A stretch of 64,000 nt of DNA, from positions 3,844,001 through 3,908,000 of the forward strand of contig NZ_CP058246.1 in assembly GCF_013388355.1 (NCBI RefSeq). Reading direction: 5' to 3'. A model generated the notes under the pieces. It was not told where the DNA came from and searched no databases. It was given only the letters and a program-made list of their open reading frames with translations. Numbering within the stretch: the first letter of the stretch is position 1; each line of letters begins with the position of its first letter. This document shows positions 25,698 to 34,809 of this stretch, in pieces. The translations under genes were made by a program, and so were the position numbers. This stretch comes from Flavobacterium sp. LPB0248. GTDB lineage: Bacteria; Bacteroidota; Bacteroidia; Flavobacteriales; Flavobacteriaceae.

Positions 25698-27560
25698 TTA
25701 CCCTTCAAGTTTAGCAGAAAGTTCAAACCAGCGTTCTTCTTTTGCGTCTATTTTGTTTATGATATTTTGAAGTTCATTGGCTTTTTTCTCAATATCAGCA
25801 TCGGCGACTTTCCCATCAGAGAATAATTTTTCGATTTTAGCCTTTTCGATTTCTAAATCTTTAATTTCTCGTTCAATTTTCTGATATTCTTTTTGCTCAT
25901 TGAAGCTTAAGTTTCCGGTTGGATTATTTTGTTTCCAATCTTTCTTTTCAGCTTTGTTTTCTTCTTTTTGAGCAATATCTGCACTATCTTCATAAGCTCT
26001 AAAGTCAGAGTAGTTTCCTGGGAAATTTTCGATTTCGCCTTGACCTCTAAAGACAAATAAGTGATCTACAATTTTATCCATAAAATAACGGTCGTGAGAA
26101 ACTACCAATAAACATCCTGGATAATCTAAAAGGAAACTTTCTAAAACGTTAAGTGTTACAATATCCAAATCGTTTGTTGGCTCATCAAGAATCAAAAAGT
26201 TTGGATTCTGAATTAAAACCGTACATAAATACAAACGTTTTAATTCTCCACCGCTTAATTTCTCAACATAATCGTATTGTTTTTTTGCATCAAAAAGAAA
26301 ACGCTCCAATAGTTGCGAGGCCGAAATAATTTTTCCTTTAGTAAGTGGAATATATTCTCCGTATTCTTTTATAATATCAATAACACGTTGCCCAGGTTTT
26401 GGATTAATTCCAGACTGTGTATAATATCCAATTTTAATAGTATCTCCTTTTACAACACGCCCACTGTCAGGTGGAATTGTTCCTGTAAGCAGATTTAAGA
26501 AAGTCGATTTTCCAGTTCCATTTTTACCAATAATTCCGATTCTTTCGCCACGCTGAAAATCAAAACTAAAGTTATCTAGAATAACACGGTCTTTGAATTT
26601 TTTAGAAAGTTTGTGAAGCTCGATAATTTTGCTTCCCATTCTTTCCATGTTTATCTCAAGCTCAACTTTGTTTTCTTTTCGTCGACTTTGCGCTTTTTCT
26701 TTAATAATGTAAAAGTCATCCTGACGCGATTTCGATTTAGTCGTTCTCGCTTTTGGCTGACGGCGCATCCATTCTAATTCTTTTACAAATAAGTTTTTGG
26801 CTTTATCAACACTGGCATTTTCAGAAGTGATTCTTTCTTCTTTTTTCTGTAGATAATAAGAATAGTTTCCTTTGTATTGATATAGTTTTCCGTTGTCTAA
26901 CTCAATAATTTCGTTACAGACACGTTCCAAAAAGAAACGGTCGTGCGTTACCATAAACAGCGTAATGTTTTCTTTAGCAAAATAACTTTCAAGCCATTCG
27001 ATCATTTCAAGATCTAAGTGGTTGGTAGGCTCATCTAGAATCAATAAATCTGGACGATTGATTAGGATTATAGCCAAAGAAAGACGTTTTTTCTGTCCAC
27101 CAGAAAGATTCTTCACTTTAAGTTTGAAATCTTCCAGTTTTAATTTGAACAAAATCTGTTTATACTGCGTTTCAAAATCCCATGCATTATGCTGATCCAT
27201 TGCATCGAAGGCTTTTTGATACGCTTCTTCGTCAGAAGGATTTTCTAAAGCTTTTTCATAAGCCTCAATTACTTTAAGCGTTTCGTTGTCTGATGCGAAA
27301 ATACTTTCTTCAATTGTAAGTTCGTCCTGAAGATTATTGTCTTGAGAAAGAAATGCCATTCTGATTCCTTTTCGTAAAACAACTTGTCCAGTATCTGGTT
27401 CTTCCAATCCGTTAATAATGCTCATGATGGTTGTTTTTCCAGAACCATTTTTTGCAATAAAAGCGATTTTTTGGTCTTTGTTGATTCCAAAAGAAATGTT
27501 GTCAAAAAGGACTCTTTCGCCAAATGACTTCGATATATTTTCTACAGATAAGTAATTCAC
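25698..27560 (-). CDS. ABC-F family ATPase, Uup-like
   Basis: 620-residue soluble protein with two ABC domains in one chain. Domain 1 has Walker A AKNGSGKT, signature LSGGQKKRL and Walker B LLILDEPTNHLD; domain 2 has GKNGTGKS, LSGGELKRL and FLILDEPTNDLD. The 80-residue linker between them is the P-site tRNA interaction motif of ABC-F translation factors. A C-terminal coiled coil (about 545-618: EQKEYQKIEREIKDLEIEKAKIEKL...) is a Uup mark, binding DNA or ribosome. Start is GTG at 27560, giving the conserved MNYLSVENISKSFG. Confidence 0.92.
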   Translation of the reverse strand: MNYLSVENISKSFGERVLFDNISFGINKDQKIAFIAKNGSGKTTIMSIINGLEEPDTGQVVLRKGIRMAFLSQDNNLQDELTIEESIFASDNETLKVIEAYEKALENPSDEEAYQKAFDAMDQHNAWDFETQYKQILFKLKLEDFKLKVKNLSGGQKKRLSLAIILINRPDLLILDEPTNHLDLEMIEWLESYFAKENITLFMVTHDRFFLERVCNEIIELDNGKLYQYKGNYSYYLQKKEERITSENASVDKAKNLFVKELEWMRRQPKARTTKSKSRQDDFYIIKEKAQSRRKENKVELEINMERMGSKIIELHKLSKKFKDRVILDNFSFDFQRGERIGIIGKNGTGKSTFLNLLTGTIPPDSGRVVKGDTIKIGYYTQSGINPKPGQRVIDIIKEYGEYIPLTKGKIISASQLLERFLFDAKKQYDYVEKLSGGELKRLYLCTVLIQNPNFLILDEPTNDLDIVTLNVLESFLLDYPGCLLVVSHDRYFMDKIVDHLFVFRGQGEIENFPGNYSDFRAYEDSADIAQKEENKAEKKDWKQNNPTGNLSFNEQKEYQKIEREIKDLEIEKAKIEKLFSDGKVADADIEKKANELQNIINKIDAKEERWFELSAKLEG

Positions 27561-27650
27561 TTTGTAAGTATGAGTTATAAAATTATGAGTTATGAATGTT
27601 TCTAAAACATAACTTTCTGCAAAAGTAAACTATTATCTTGCATTTGCGAA

Positions 27651-28616
27651 TTATTTATGGAGATACAAACTGAGGACTGAACTCAAATCAAAATAATGAA
27701 TTTGCTGTGGATTGTTTAAAATAGGTTTTCGAACCAGAGATTCATTTGTCATAAAATAATGAAGTCCATCTTTTGTTGCAATTCCTTCTATTTGGTGAAA
27801 AGGAAGTTTTATATCGATTCGTCTTTTATTTCCAGACAGAAAATCGTGATTTTTAAAATCGTAGAGCAGATATAAAAACGGTTTTCCAACTTTGGTATAG
27901 CCACACAAAGTAATTAATTTTTTATCTTCTAAATAAGTTGCGCCAGTGACCAAACCTTTGGTGTCAAGTATGGCTTTGAGTTTTGCAGTTTGCGTTCCTT
28001 CTTGCTTAGATAAAACATAAATATTGGTTTTAGATGATTTCCATTGTTTGGTAAACAGATAAATGCTGTCTTTAGAAACAATAAAAGCTTCACAGTCAAA
28101 ATTAGTTTTATTGGGTTTTGAAGCAGTAAAATCAGTTTGGTCAGAATAAGAAAATGTAATGGTTTCAATTTTTGGATTAACTTCTAGAAAAGATTTTTTT
28201 TCGATTTTAAGGATTCTTAAATCCGATCGGTTTCCAGCATAATTATTTCCAAAATCTCCAACATAAATATGAGTATCATCTTGCGATATTTCTTCCCAAT
28301 CATGATTGATAACTGCCGGAAGAACAACTTTCTTTTTAATTTTTCCGAGAGAATCTAATCCGTAAATCGTTGTGTCATGATCGTCATTGTGTGTCCAAAG
28401 TAGGTTTTCAAAGGCAATCAATCCAGAAGTTTCTTTAATTGAATCGCTTAAACGAATAGAGTATTCAGGTTTTATTTTTAAGTTCTTATAGTGGCAATTC
28501 GCGTCATTTCTTTCAAAATTTGAACCACAATTTTCTGCCTGCGGATCTGTACAGCCAGGATTTTGAGCATAAACCGAAGCGGTGATGGTTAGAAAGAAAA
28601 ATACAATTTTTAGCAT
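27651..28616 (-). CDS. Secreted beta-propeller-like protein, 321 aa
   Basis: Not recognised with certainty. MLKIVFFFLTITASVYAQ is a signal peptide. A short region rich in cysteine follows (NPGCTDPQAENCGSNFERNDANCHY), resembling a small calcium/disulfide module sometimes seen in secreted Bacteroidetes proteins. The rest has propeller-like strands: LWTHNDDHDTTIYGLDSLG, HIYVGDFGNNYAGNRSDLRILKIEK, DSIYLFTKQWKSSKTNIYVLS and IEGIATKDGLHYFMTNESL. No catalytic motif is obvious. It has no T9SS C-terminal domain. Confidence 0.75.
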   Translation of the reverse strand: MLKIVFFFLTITASVYAQNPGCTDPQAENCGSNFERNDANCHYKNLKIKPEYSIRLSDSIKETSGLIAFENLLWTHNDDHDTTIYGLDSLGKIKKKVVLPAVINHDWEEISQDDTHIYVGDFGNNYAGNRSDLRILKIEKKSFLEVNPKIETITFSYSDQTDFTASKPNKTNFDCEAFIVSKDSIYLFTKQWKSSKTNIYVLSKQEGTQTAKLKAILDTKGLVTGATYLEDKKLITLCGYTKVGKPFLYLLYDFKNHDFLSGNKRRIDIKLPFHQIEGIATKDGLHYFMTNESLVRKPILNNPQQIHYFDLSSVLSLYLHK

Positions 28617-28766
28617 AAGTGCAATGTTAAGTCTGCATAAGATAAAAGTAAAGTTTTAAATAATAGAACGAAATAAGTATTTAAAAAATATAATTTAAAT
28701 GTTATTTTGCATCACATTAAATGTAAAAGTCTTTTTTATTCTTTTTGGATAAAACTACGCCCCGCA

Positions 28767-30185
28767 ATGAAAATTTTACAAAAATTATCACACTACCGAA
28801 TTTCACGTTATTATAAACTTTTGTTTGTAGTAGTTGATATTGTATTATTGAATCTTGCGACTATTCTTTCGGCCTTGGCAAGGTTTGGCAATTTAGATAA
28901 ATTACTATCTAAAGACGAAAGAACAGTTTCGCTTTTAGCCATTTTAATATGGGTTGCTTTATTGCTTCAAAAAGATTCTAATAGAAGCGTGAGGGTAGAG
29001 CCAATAGAATCGATATTGTGGAGAACAATCAAAAAGATTTCTATTCATGCCGCTTTGGTTTCGATATTCGTGGTTTACTTAAAATACGTTGATATTTCAA
29101 GACTTCGTTTGGTTTATTTTTACCTGATATTTTTTGGATTGCTGATGATTTCTCGTTATTTATCAATGAAGCTTTTAAAATATGTTCGAGCAAAAGGATA
29201 TAATTTTAAGACTTTTATAATCGTAGGCGCCAATAAGTCTGGTGAAAAAATTCGTAAAGTTCTAGCAAGAGATCTTACGTTTGGCTACCGTTTTTTAGGT
29301 TTTTTTGACGAAATAATTGATAATCAAATTGTTGATCCGGATTTAATTATTGGAAAATTTGAAGATGTTGAAAAATTCGTTATCGATAAAAAGATTGACG
29401 AGATATATGTTGCATTGCATATTGACAATATTGAAATTATTAATGAGCTGACTAGAATTTGCGAGCAAAATATGATTCGTATCAAATTCATTCCCGATTT
29501 TCAGCTTTATACAAAAGCAAGTAAAGTAGAAGTAGCTTTTTATGAAAATACGCCAGTCTTAATGTTTCGTCCAGAGCCGCTAGAATTTGCATCCAACAGA
29601 CTTTTGAAAAAGGCTTTCGATATCTGTTTTTCAGGTCTTGTAATTCTACTTATCTTTCCTTGGCTGTTTCCGATTATCATGATTATTATCAAACTCGAAT
29701 CACCAGGCCCTATCTTTTTTAAGCAAGAAAGATCGGGGAGAGACAATAGATCGTTTATGTGTATAAAGTTTAGAAGTATGTATGTAAATGGTCTGGCGCA
29801 TAATAAACAAGCAGAAAAAGGAGATAGTCGAATAACTAAATTTGGTGCTTTTATCCGTAAAACAAGTATAGACGAACTGCCACAATTTTTTAATGTTTTT
29901 ATTGGAGATATGTCCGTTGTAGGGCCAAGACCACACATGGTTAATCTTGCAAAAGAGTATAGCGATCTTATTAATAATTATTTGGTGCGCCAATACGCTA
30001 AACCTGGAATTACTGGCTGGGCACAAGTAAATGGTTTTAGAGGAGAAACTAAAGTCTTAAGCGATATGGAAAATAGAGTAGAATACGATATTTGGTATAT
30101 CGAAAATTGGAGTTTTCTGCTAGATATTAAGATTATTGTAAAGACTGTTATCAATATTTTTAAAGGAGAAGAAAACGCCTATTAA
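28767..30185 (+). CDS. Polyprenyl-phosphate glycosyl-1-phosphate transferase
   Basis: About 472 residues. It starts polysaccharide assembly by moving a hexose-1-phosphate onto undecaprenyl phosphate. Five hydrophobic helices and a CoA-binding-like fold (FIIVGANKSGEKIRKVLARDL) fill the first 270 residues. The C-terminal bacterial sugar transferase domain has the signature stretches KKAFDICFSGLVILLIFPWLFPI, GPIFFKQERSGRDNRSFMCIKFRSM and ELPQFFNVFIGDMSVVGPRPHM. The ATG at 28767 is preferred; an upstream TTG would add 20 atypical residues. A CpsB-type phosphatase is convergent. Confidence 0.9.
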   Translation: MKILQKLSHYRISRYYKLLFVVVDIVLLNLATILSALARFGNLDKLLSKDERTVSLLAILIWVALLLQKDSNRSVRVEPIESILWRTIKKISIHAALVSIFVVYLKYVDISRLRLVYFYLIFFGLLMISRYLSMKLLKYVRAKGYNFKTFIIVGANKSGEKIRKVLARDLTFGYRFLGFFDEIIDNQIVDPDLIIGKFEDVEKFVIDKKIDEIYVALHIDNIEIINELTRICEQNMIRIKFIPDFQLYTKASKVEVAFYENTPVLMFRPEPLEFASNRLLKKAFDICFSGLVILLIFPWLFPIIMIIIKLESPGPIFFKQERSGRDNRSFMCIKFRSMYVNGLAHNKQAEKGDSRITKFGAFIRKTSIDELPQFFNVFIGDMSVVGPRPHMVNLAKEYSDLINNYLVRQYAKPGITGWAQVNGFRGETKVLSDMENRVEYDIWYIENWSFLLDIKIIVKTVINIFKGEENAY

Positions 30186-30191
30186 GCTTTT

Positions 30192-30929
30192 TTAGAATTT
30201 AAAAAACTGATTATTAGCAATCACTTCTTTTAAAGATGCGATATTTTTGGTTTTAATTTTATCTTCAAAAGCTGCAATATGTTTTTTATGATGAACATCG
30301 GTTCCGCAAAAATCATACATTCCTTTTGCTAAAAGAGCATCGGTTGTTTTAGCAATCTGCGAGCCATAATATTCTACAGTCGAAAGCAGATTTAGCTGAA
30401 AAAGACAGCCTGCATTTTTTAATTTTTCATATTCCGAAAATTTGTTGTGATAAAAAACATATCGTTCCGGATGTGCCAAAACTGGAATATAACCTGCGAC
30501 TTGTATCTCAAAAATGGTTTTGTAAATATTTAGAGGCGCATTTAAATAAGACATTTCTACCAAAACATAATTGTCTTTTAAAGTCAGCAGTTTTTCTTCT
30601 TTAAAATGATTTTCGAACCAGCTGTCTATAAAATATTCGGCAGCAGCCTGAAGAGGTATATTGATTTTGCTTTCTTCTAATACCTTTTGGGTGTCTTGAA
30701 GTTTAGATTGAATAATCTCTGCAGAATTATTCCAAACATAATGATTGATATGCGGAGAAGTTATAATTTGGGAAACTCCAAGCGATTTCAAAGACGAAAC
30801 CAACTCAATTGATTTTGTCATGTTTTTTGCTCCGTCATCAATTCCTGGTAAAATATGAGAATGAATATCGACAAAATTGCCATCAAGCAGTTCTTTTAAT
30901 GCTGGTTTTGATTTGAGGAATGATAACAT
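30192..30929 (-). CDS. Tyrosine-protein phosphatase, CpsB/CapC (PHP) type
   Basis: 245-residue metal-dependent phosphatase. DIHSHILPGIDDGAKN is the PHP metal-binding motif, with further histidines in TSPHINHY, VLAHPERYVFYHN and FCGTDVHHKKH. Family members remove phosphate from the tyrosine kinases that control capsule and exopolysaccharide chain length. It is convergent with the exopolysaccharide initiating transferase, only 6 bases apart, in keeping with such a role. Confidence 0.92.
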   Translation of the reverse strand: MLSFLKSKPALKELLDGNFVDIHSHILPGIDDGAKNMTKSIELVSSLKSLGVSQIITSPHINHYVWNNSAEIIQSKLQDTQKVLEESKINIPLQAAAEYFIDSWFENHFKEEKLLTLKDNYVLVEMSYLNAPLNIYKTIFEIQVAGYIPVLAHPERYVFYHNKFSEYEKLKNAGCLFQLNLLSTVEYYGSQIAKTTDALLAKGMYDFCGTDVHHKKHIAAFEDKIKTKNIASLKEVIANNQFFKF

Positions 30930-31007
30930 GTAACAAAAATGTATAAATCAGTTTTATAACACGCAAAATTAGTAGAGAATTTGTAACAAGACATTTTAGA
31001 ATTATAC

Positions 31008-31015
31008 TATATTTG
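31008..31015 (+). promoter_or_regulatory. -7 box before the acyltransferase gene
   Basis: TATATTTG fits TAnnTTTG; TTTG at 30980-30983 could be its -33 element. ATG follows at 31041. Confidence 0.5.
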
Positions 31016-31040
31016 ATTTTTAGTAAAAAAGTAAAAAATT

Positions 31041-32231
31041 ATGAAAATAAAAGAGAATCTGTTTAATCAGCGTATTATTTCTATTGATGCTTTGCGTGGA
31101 ATTACCATTTTTGTAATGATTTTTGTAAACGAACTTGCGAGTATTCAAAATGTGCCACAATGGATGAAACACATGCCCGCAGATGCCGATGCGATGACTT
31201 TTGTAGATTTAGTTTTTCCTGCTTTTTTATTTATTGTCGGAATGTCTGTTCCGTTTGCTTTTAATGCTAGACTTATAAAAGGCGACAGCCCGAAAACTAT
31301 CTGGACTCATACTGTAAAAAGAGCGATTGCGCTCATTATAATTGGTGTTTTTATGGTTAATGCCGAATATGGATATGATGCGGCAAAAATGATTATCACG
31401 CCAGCATTTTGGGGACTTTTGGCGTATAGTATGCCTATTCCGATTTGGAATAAATATCCAAAAGATTTTCCTGTTTGGTTAAAAAATGTGCTTCAATATG
31501 GAGGGATTTTAGTTCTCATCGCACTTTATTTCATTTATGTGCAAGATACTGGAGATCGCGGAATGACGCCAAAATGGTGGGGAATTCTAGGATTAATAGG
31601 TTGGGCATATCTTTTTACAGTAATTTATTATTGGCTGGTTTCAGGAAACTTATGGGCAATGATTGGACTTTTAGTTTTTTCTGTAATTATGAATTCCCTT
31701 AATTTAACTGAAAACTCTTTTGTTCACAGCACTTCTTGGTTAAGCTTTATAGCAGGACATCTTACACATGTTTCTTTGGCTTCTGCCGGAATTATAATTT
31801 CATTATTATTTTTTGATCGAAAAATTAGCTCCAAAATCAATTGGCCAGTAATTGGTTTTATTGCTTTATTTACAATAACAGCAATCTTGCTTCGCCCGTA
31901 TTTTGGAATATCAAAAATCAAAGGCACGCCTTCTTGGACAATGTTCTCGGCAGCAATTTGCACCGTCCTTTTCTATTTTCTGTATTGGCTGATGGAAGTT
32001 AAAAAGCAGACGAAATGGAGCGAATTCTTCATGCCTGCAGCTGCAAACCCGTTATTGATATATATTTTGCCAGGCGTAATTTATTACTTCTGTAAAGCTT
32101 TTAACTTTCATATAATACCAGGATATTTCAGAGAAGGCGTTCCAGGAATTTTATGGTCTCTGGTGTTTTCAATAATTATGCTTTTTGTAATGAAGATTTT
32201 GAATAGATATAAAATTCAGCTACATCTTTAG
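31041..32231 (+). CDS. NagX-like / DUF5009 acyltransferase-family membrane protein
   Basis: 396-residue inner-membrane protein with about ten hydrophobic helices. The N-terminal RIISIDALRGITIFVMIFVNELASIQ matches the (S/L)D-LRG-T start of the heparan-alpha-glucosaminide N-acetyltransferase-like family, with TFVDLVFPAFLFIVGMSVPFAF after it. In mammals the family acetylates sugar residues across a membrane; in bacteria the substrate is a peptidoglycan- or glycan-derived sugar at best guess. A relative is at 43522-44793. Confidence 0.82.
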   Translation: MKIKENLFNQRIISIDALRGITIFVMIFVNELASIQNVPQWMKHMPADADAMTFVDLVFPAFLFIVGMSVPFAFNARLIKGDSPKTIWTHTVKRAIALIIIGVFMVNAEYGYDAAKMIITPAFWGLLAYSMPIPIWNKYPKDFPVWLKNVLQYGGILVLIALYFIYVQDTGDRGMTPKWWGILGLIGWAYLFTVIYYWLVSGNLWAMIGLLVFSVIMNSLNLTENSFVHSTSWLSFIAGHLTHVSLASAGIIISLLFFDRKISSKINWPVIGFIALFTITAILLRPYFGISKIKGTPSWTMFSAAICTVLFYFLYWLMEVKKQTKWSEFFMPAAANPLLIYILPGVIYYFCKAFNFHIIPGYFREGVPGILWSLVFSIIMLFVMKILNRYKIQLHL

Positions 32232-32282
32232 AGTTTTCAGTTTGTCAACTGAGACTCAAAACCGCGACTGAAAACTTTCCTC
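32232..32282. repeat. CAGTTTTCAGT-type intergenic repeat
   Basis: GTTTTCAGTTTGTCAACTGAG and CGCGACTGAAAAC form an imperfect inverted repeat right after the acyltransferase stop. It could also serve as a weak terminator. Confidence 0.5.
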
Positions 32283-32313
32283 AAAATCGACCTTAATATT
32301 CTTAATAAAATTT

Positions 32314-32321
32314 TAAATTTG
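32314..32321 (+). promoter_or_regulatory. -7 box of the outer-membrane protein gene
   Basis: TAAATTTG fits TAnnTTTG, 21 bases before the TTG start at 32343. Confidence 0.45.
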
Positions 32322-32342
32322 TAAGAGACGGATTTTAAAATA

Positions 32343-33530
32343 TTGTTAGTGAATGGTTTAAAAATTAAATACATTTTGATTTTATTTTTAATAGGATCGT
32401 TTTGTCAGGCTCAAAACGATAGTACTGCCGTGGAAACCCGGGATATCTTAGACGTCATTCATAAAATTTTTGATAAACAAGATACTATTCGTCCAGATAG
32501 AAAACGAAAACTGGCTTTTTCTTTATTGCCTGTTCCGGTCGGTGTTAATTCCAGTAATGGTTTGGTCGTCTCTTTTCTGACTACTTTTTACTTGGGAGAT
32601 GCAGAAAAAACCAAAATGTCTCAGATTACCTTTTCGCCTTATTTTAGTTTCAGCAATCAATTTGTATTTCCGATCCAATCTTATATTTATACAAGTGACA
32701 ATAAATGGAATCTTATGGGAGATTATCGGTATATGATTTATCCTCAAGATACTTACGGTTTGGGAGAAGATAATACAAAAAAGGAGATTTCTACGCTCGA
32801 TTATCAGCAATGGCGTTTTTATCAGTTTATAACAAGACAGATTGTCGGTAATTATCGTTTAGGAGTTGGTTTTCTTTTTGACAATTACAAAAATATTTCT
32901 GAAGAATCTTATATAGACGGAGAAACAGATTATTATAAATATATGAATGGTGATTATTCTGATGAGACTTCTTTCGGATTTGCAATTCAAGGTTTGTACG
33001 ATTCTAGAGAAAATATTATTAATCCCGAACAAGGTCTGTACGTCGAAGCTGATTTGCGAATCAATACTAGTGGAGTAGAAGGAGACAAATGGCAATCTTT
33101 GTATTTTGATGCTCGAAAATACCATTCTTTTAGTAAAACCAAACATCGGGTTTGGGCATCAAGAGCTTTCTTTTGGTCTACTTTTGGAGGGAAACCGCAT
33201 TATTTGGATCTCCCAAGTATTGGCTGGGATCGTGAAGGAAAAACAGGGCGTGGATTCACCAAAAATAGATATCGCAGCAATGCTTTAATTTATTTTGAGA
33301 CCGAATACAGAACCGATATCAGCCGTAACGGTTTTTTTGGTGCTGTATTTTTTACCAATGTTTCTTCAGTTTCTAAACTTGATACGTACGAATTTAAAAA
33401 ATGGAATCCGGCAGTTGGAACCGGAATTCGCATTAAATGGAATAAACGTAACGGCAGTAATTTGGCTCTAGATTACGGAATCAGTAAAAACGACTGGTCG
33501 CTTCGCTTAGGGTTATCAGAAAATTTCTAA
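32343..33530 (+). CDS. BamA/TamA-family outer-membrane beta-barrel protein
   Basis: 395 residues with a signal peptide (LKIKYILILFLIGSFCQAQ). After a short linker, a barrel of alternating strands runs to the C-terminus: LGVGFLFDNYKN, SFGFAIQGLYDSRENIINPEQGLYVEADLRIN, FETEYRTDISRNGFFGAVFFTN, ending GSNLALDYGISKNDWSLRLGLSENF with terminal aromatic. No POTRA domains, so it is a barrel-only member. A stop codon precedes the frame, so the start must be TTG (32343) or GTG (32349), both non-ATG; the family leader and signal peptide fit either. Role unknown; perhaps export or assembly. Confidence 0.85.
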   Translation: MLVNGLKIKYILILFLIGSFCQAQNDSTAVETRDILDVIHKIFDKQDTIRPDRKRKLAFSLLPVPVGVNSSNGLVVSFLTTFYLGDAEKTKMSQITFSPYFSFSNQFVFPIQSYIYTSDNKWNLMGDYRYMIYPQDTYGLGEDNTKKEISTLDYQQWRFYQFITRQIVGNYRLGVGFLFDNYKNISEESYIDGETDYYKYMNGDYSDETSFGFAIQGLYDSRENIINPEQGLYVEADLRINTSGVEGDKWQSLYFDARKYHSFSKTKHRVWASRAFFWSTFGGKPHYLDLPSIGWDREGKTGRGFTKNRYRSNALIYFETEYRTDISRNGFFGAVFFTNVSSVSKLDTYEFKKWNPAVGTGIRIKWNKRNGSNLALDYGISKNDWSLRLGLSENF

Positions 33531-33561
33531 CTTCGGCCAAAATCTACAGACTTAATTATTC

Positions 33562-34725
33562 ATGCAATTATCGATTGTTATTTTAAATTACAATGTGTGT
33601 TACTTTCTCGAACAATGCCTTTTAAGTGTTCAGGAAGCAATTGCATCAATAGATGCAGAAATTATTGTAATCGATAATAATTCATCAGACGAAAGTGTTT
33701 TGATGATGAAAGAAAAATTTCCTGACGTAAAACTGATTGAAAACAAAGAAAATTTTGGTTTCCCAAAAGGAAATAATATTGGTGTTCGTCAAGCGAAAGG
33801 AAAGTACGTTTGCATTTTAAATCCTGATACTGTCGTTGCAGAAGATACTTTCATAAAGATTTTGGCTTTCGCCGAAAGGCAAAACAATCTAGGAATTATT
33901 GGCTGTAAATTGATTGACGGAATAGGGGCGTTTCTTCCAGAAAGCAAACGTGGCATTCCGACGCCTTGGGTGGCTTTCACAAAAATCTTCGGATTGTATA
34001 AAATCTTTCCCAAAGCAAAACTTTTTAATCAATATTATGCTCAGCATTTAAGTGAAAATGAAAGCGGAAAAGTAGATATTCTCGTTGGCGCTTTTATGTT
34101 TTTAGAAAGAAAACTGTATGAAGATTTAAATGGTTTTGACGAAAACTGTTTTATGTATGCGGATGATATTGATTTGTCATATCGGGCTTTACAAATGGGA
34201 AAAACAAATCTCTACTTTCATGAAACTACAGTTTTGCATTATAAAGGAGAAAGCACGATAAAAGACGAAAAGTATATGATGCGTTTTCAAGAAGCCATGA
34301 ATTTCTTTTATCAGAAACATTTTAAGAAATCGCAGTTCTTTAGTATCTTTATTCAAATAGGTGCATTTTTGTTTTCAATAGCTAAAATGTTTCAAGGAAA
34401 ACCAAAAGAAAATCCATTGCCGGAAAGTTATTTTGTATGCTCCGAAAATGAGAATTTCGCTAAAAAACTGGCTTCGATTTTGGAAAATAAAGTTGCTTTT
34501 TTAGATTTCAAAGGAGAAAAAATGGTAAATTCGTGCCTAATTTTAAAGGGTAAAAAGGCAGAGATCATTTTGGATAATCACTATATTTCATTCAAAAAAT
34601 GTATCGAAATCATAGAAACTCTTAAAGATAAGCAGGTTACTTTTAAAATTTTTCCCAAAAATACGGGTTTTATTATTGGAAGTAATTCAAGGAATGACAG
34701 AGGGCAAATCGTGAAAATTGAGTAA
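33562..34725 (+). CDS. Glycosyltransferase family 2 protein
   Basis: 387 residues. GT-A core: IVILNYNVCYFLEQCLLSVQ at the start, VIDNNSSDESVLMM, NKENFGFPKGNNIGVRQAKGKYVCILNPDT with the metal-binding region, and GAFMFLERKLYEDLNGFDENCFMYADDIDLSYR. It resembles rhamnosyl- or hexosyltransferases of polysaccharide assembly. The C-terminal 110 residues are outside the core, with a hydrophobic stretch about 265. Downstream of the outer-membrane gene by 31 bases. Confidence 0.88.
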   Translation: MQLSIVILNYNVCYFLEQCLLSVQEAIASIDAEIIVIDNNSSDESVLMMKEKFPDVKLIENKENFGFPKGNNIGVRQAKGKYVCILNPDTVVAEDTFIKILAFAERQNNLGIIGCKLIDGIGAFLPESKRGIPTPWVAFTKIFGLYKIFPKAKLFNQYYAQHLSENESGKVDILVGAFMFLERKLYEDLNGFDENCFMYADDIDLSYRALQMGKTNLYFHETTVLHYKGESTIKDEKYMMRFQEAMNFFYQKHFKKSQFFSIFIQIGAFLFSIAKMFQGKPKENPLPESYFVCSENENFAKKLASILENKVAFLDFKGEKMVNSCLILKGKKAEIILDNHYISFKKCIEIIETLKDKQVTFKIFPKNTGFIIGSNSRNDRGQIVKIE

Positions 34726-34809
34726 AAAATTATATTAAGTGTAATTTATGTTTAAAATTTTCATTAATTTCGCAATCTGAAAATCAAAAACATCTTTTAG
34801 ATTAACAAT

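Noticed and set aside
28707..28766. N-terminal extension of the exopolysaccharide transferase
   Set aside because: It would start at a TTG and adds residues unlike the family; the ATG at 28767 fits better.
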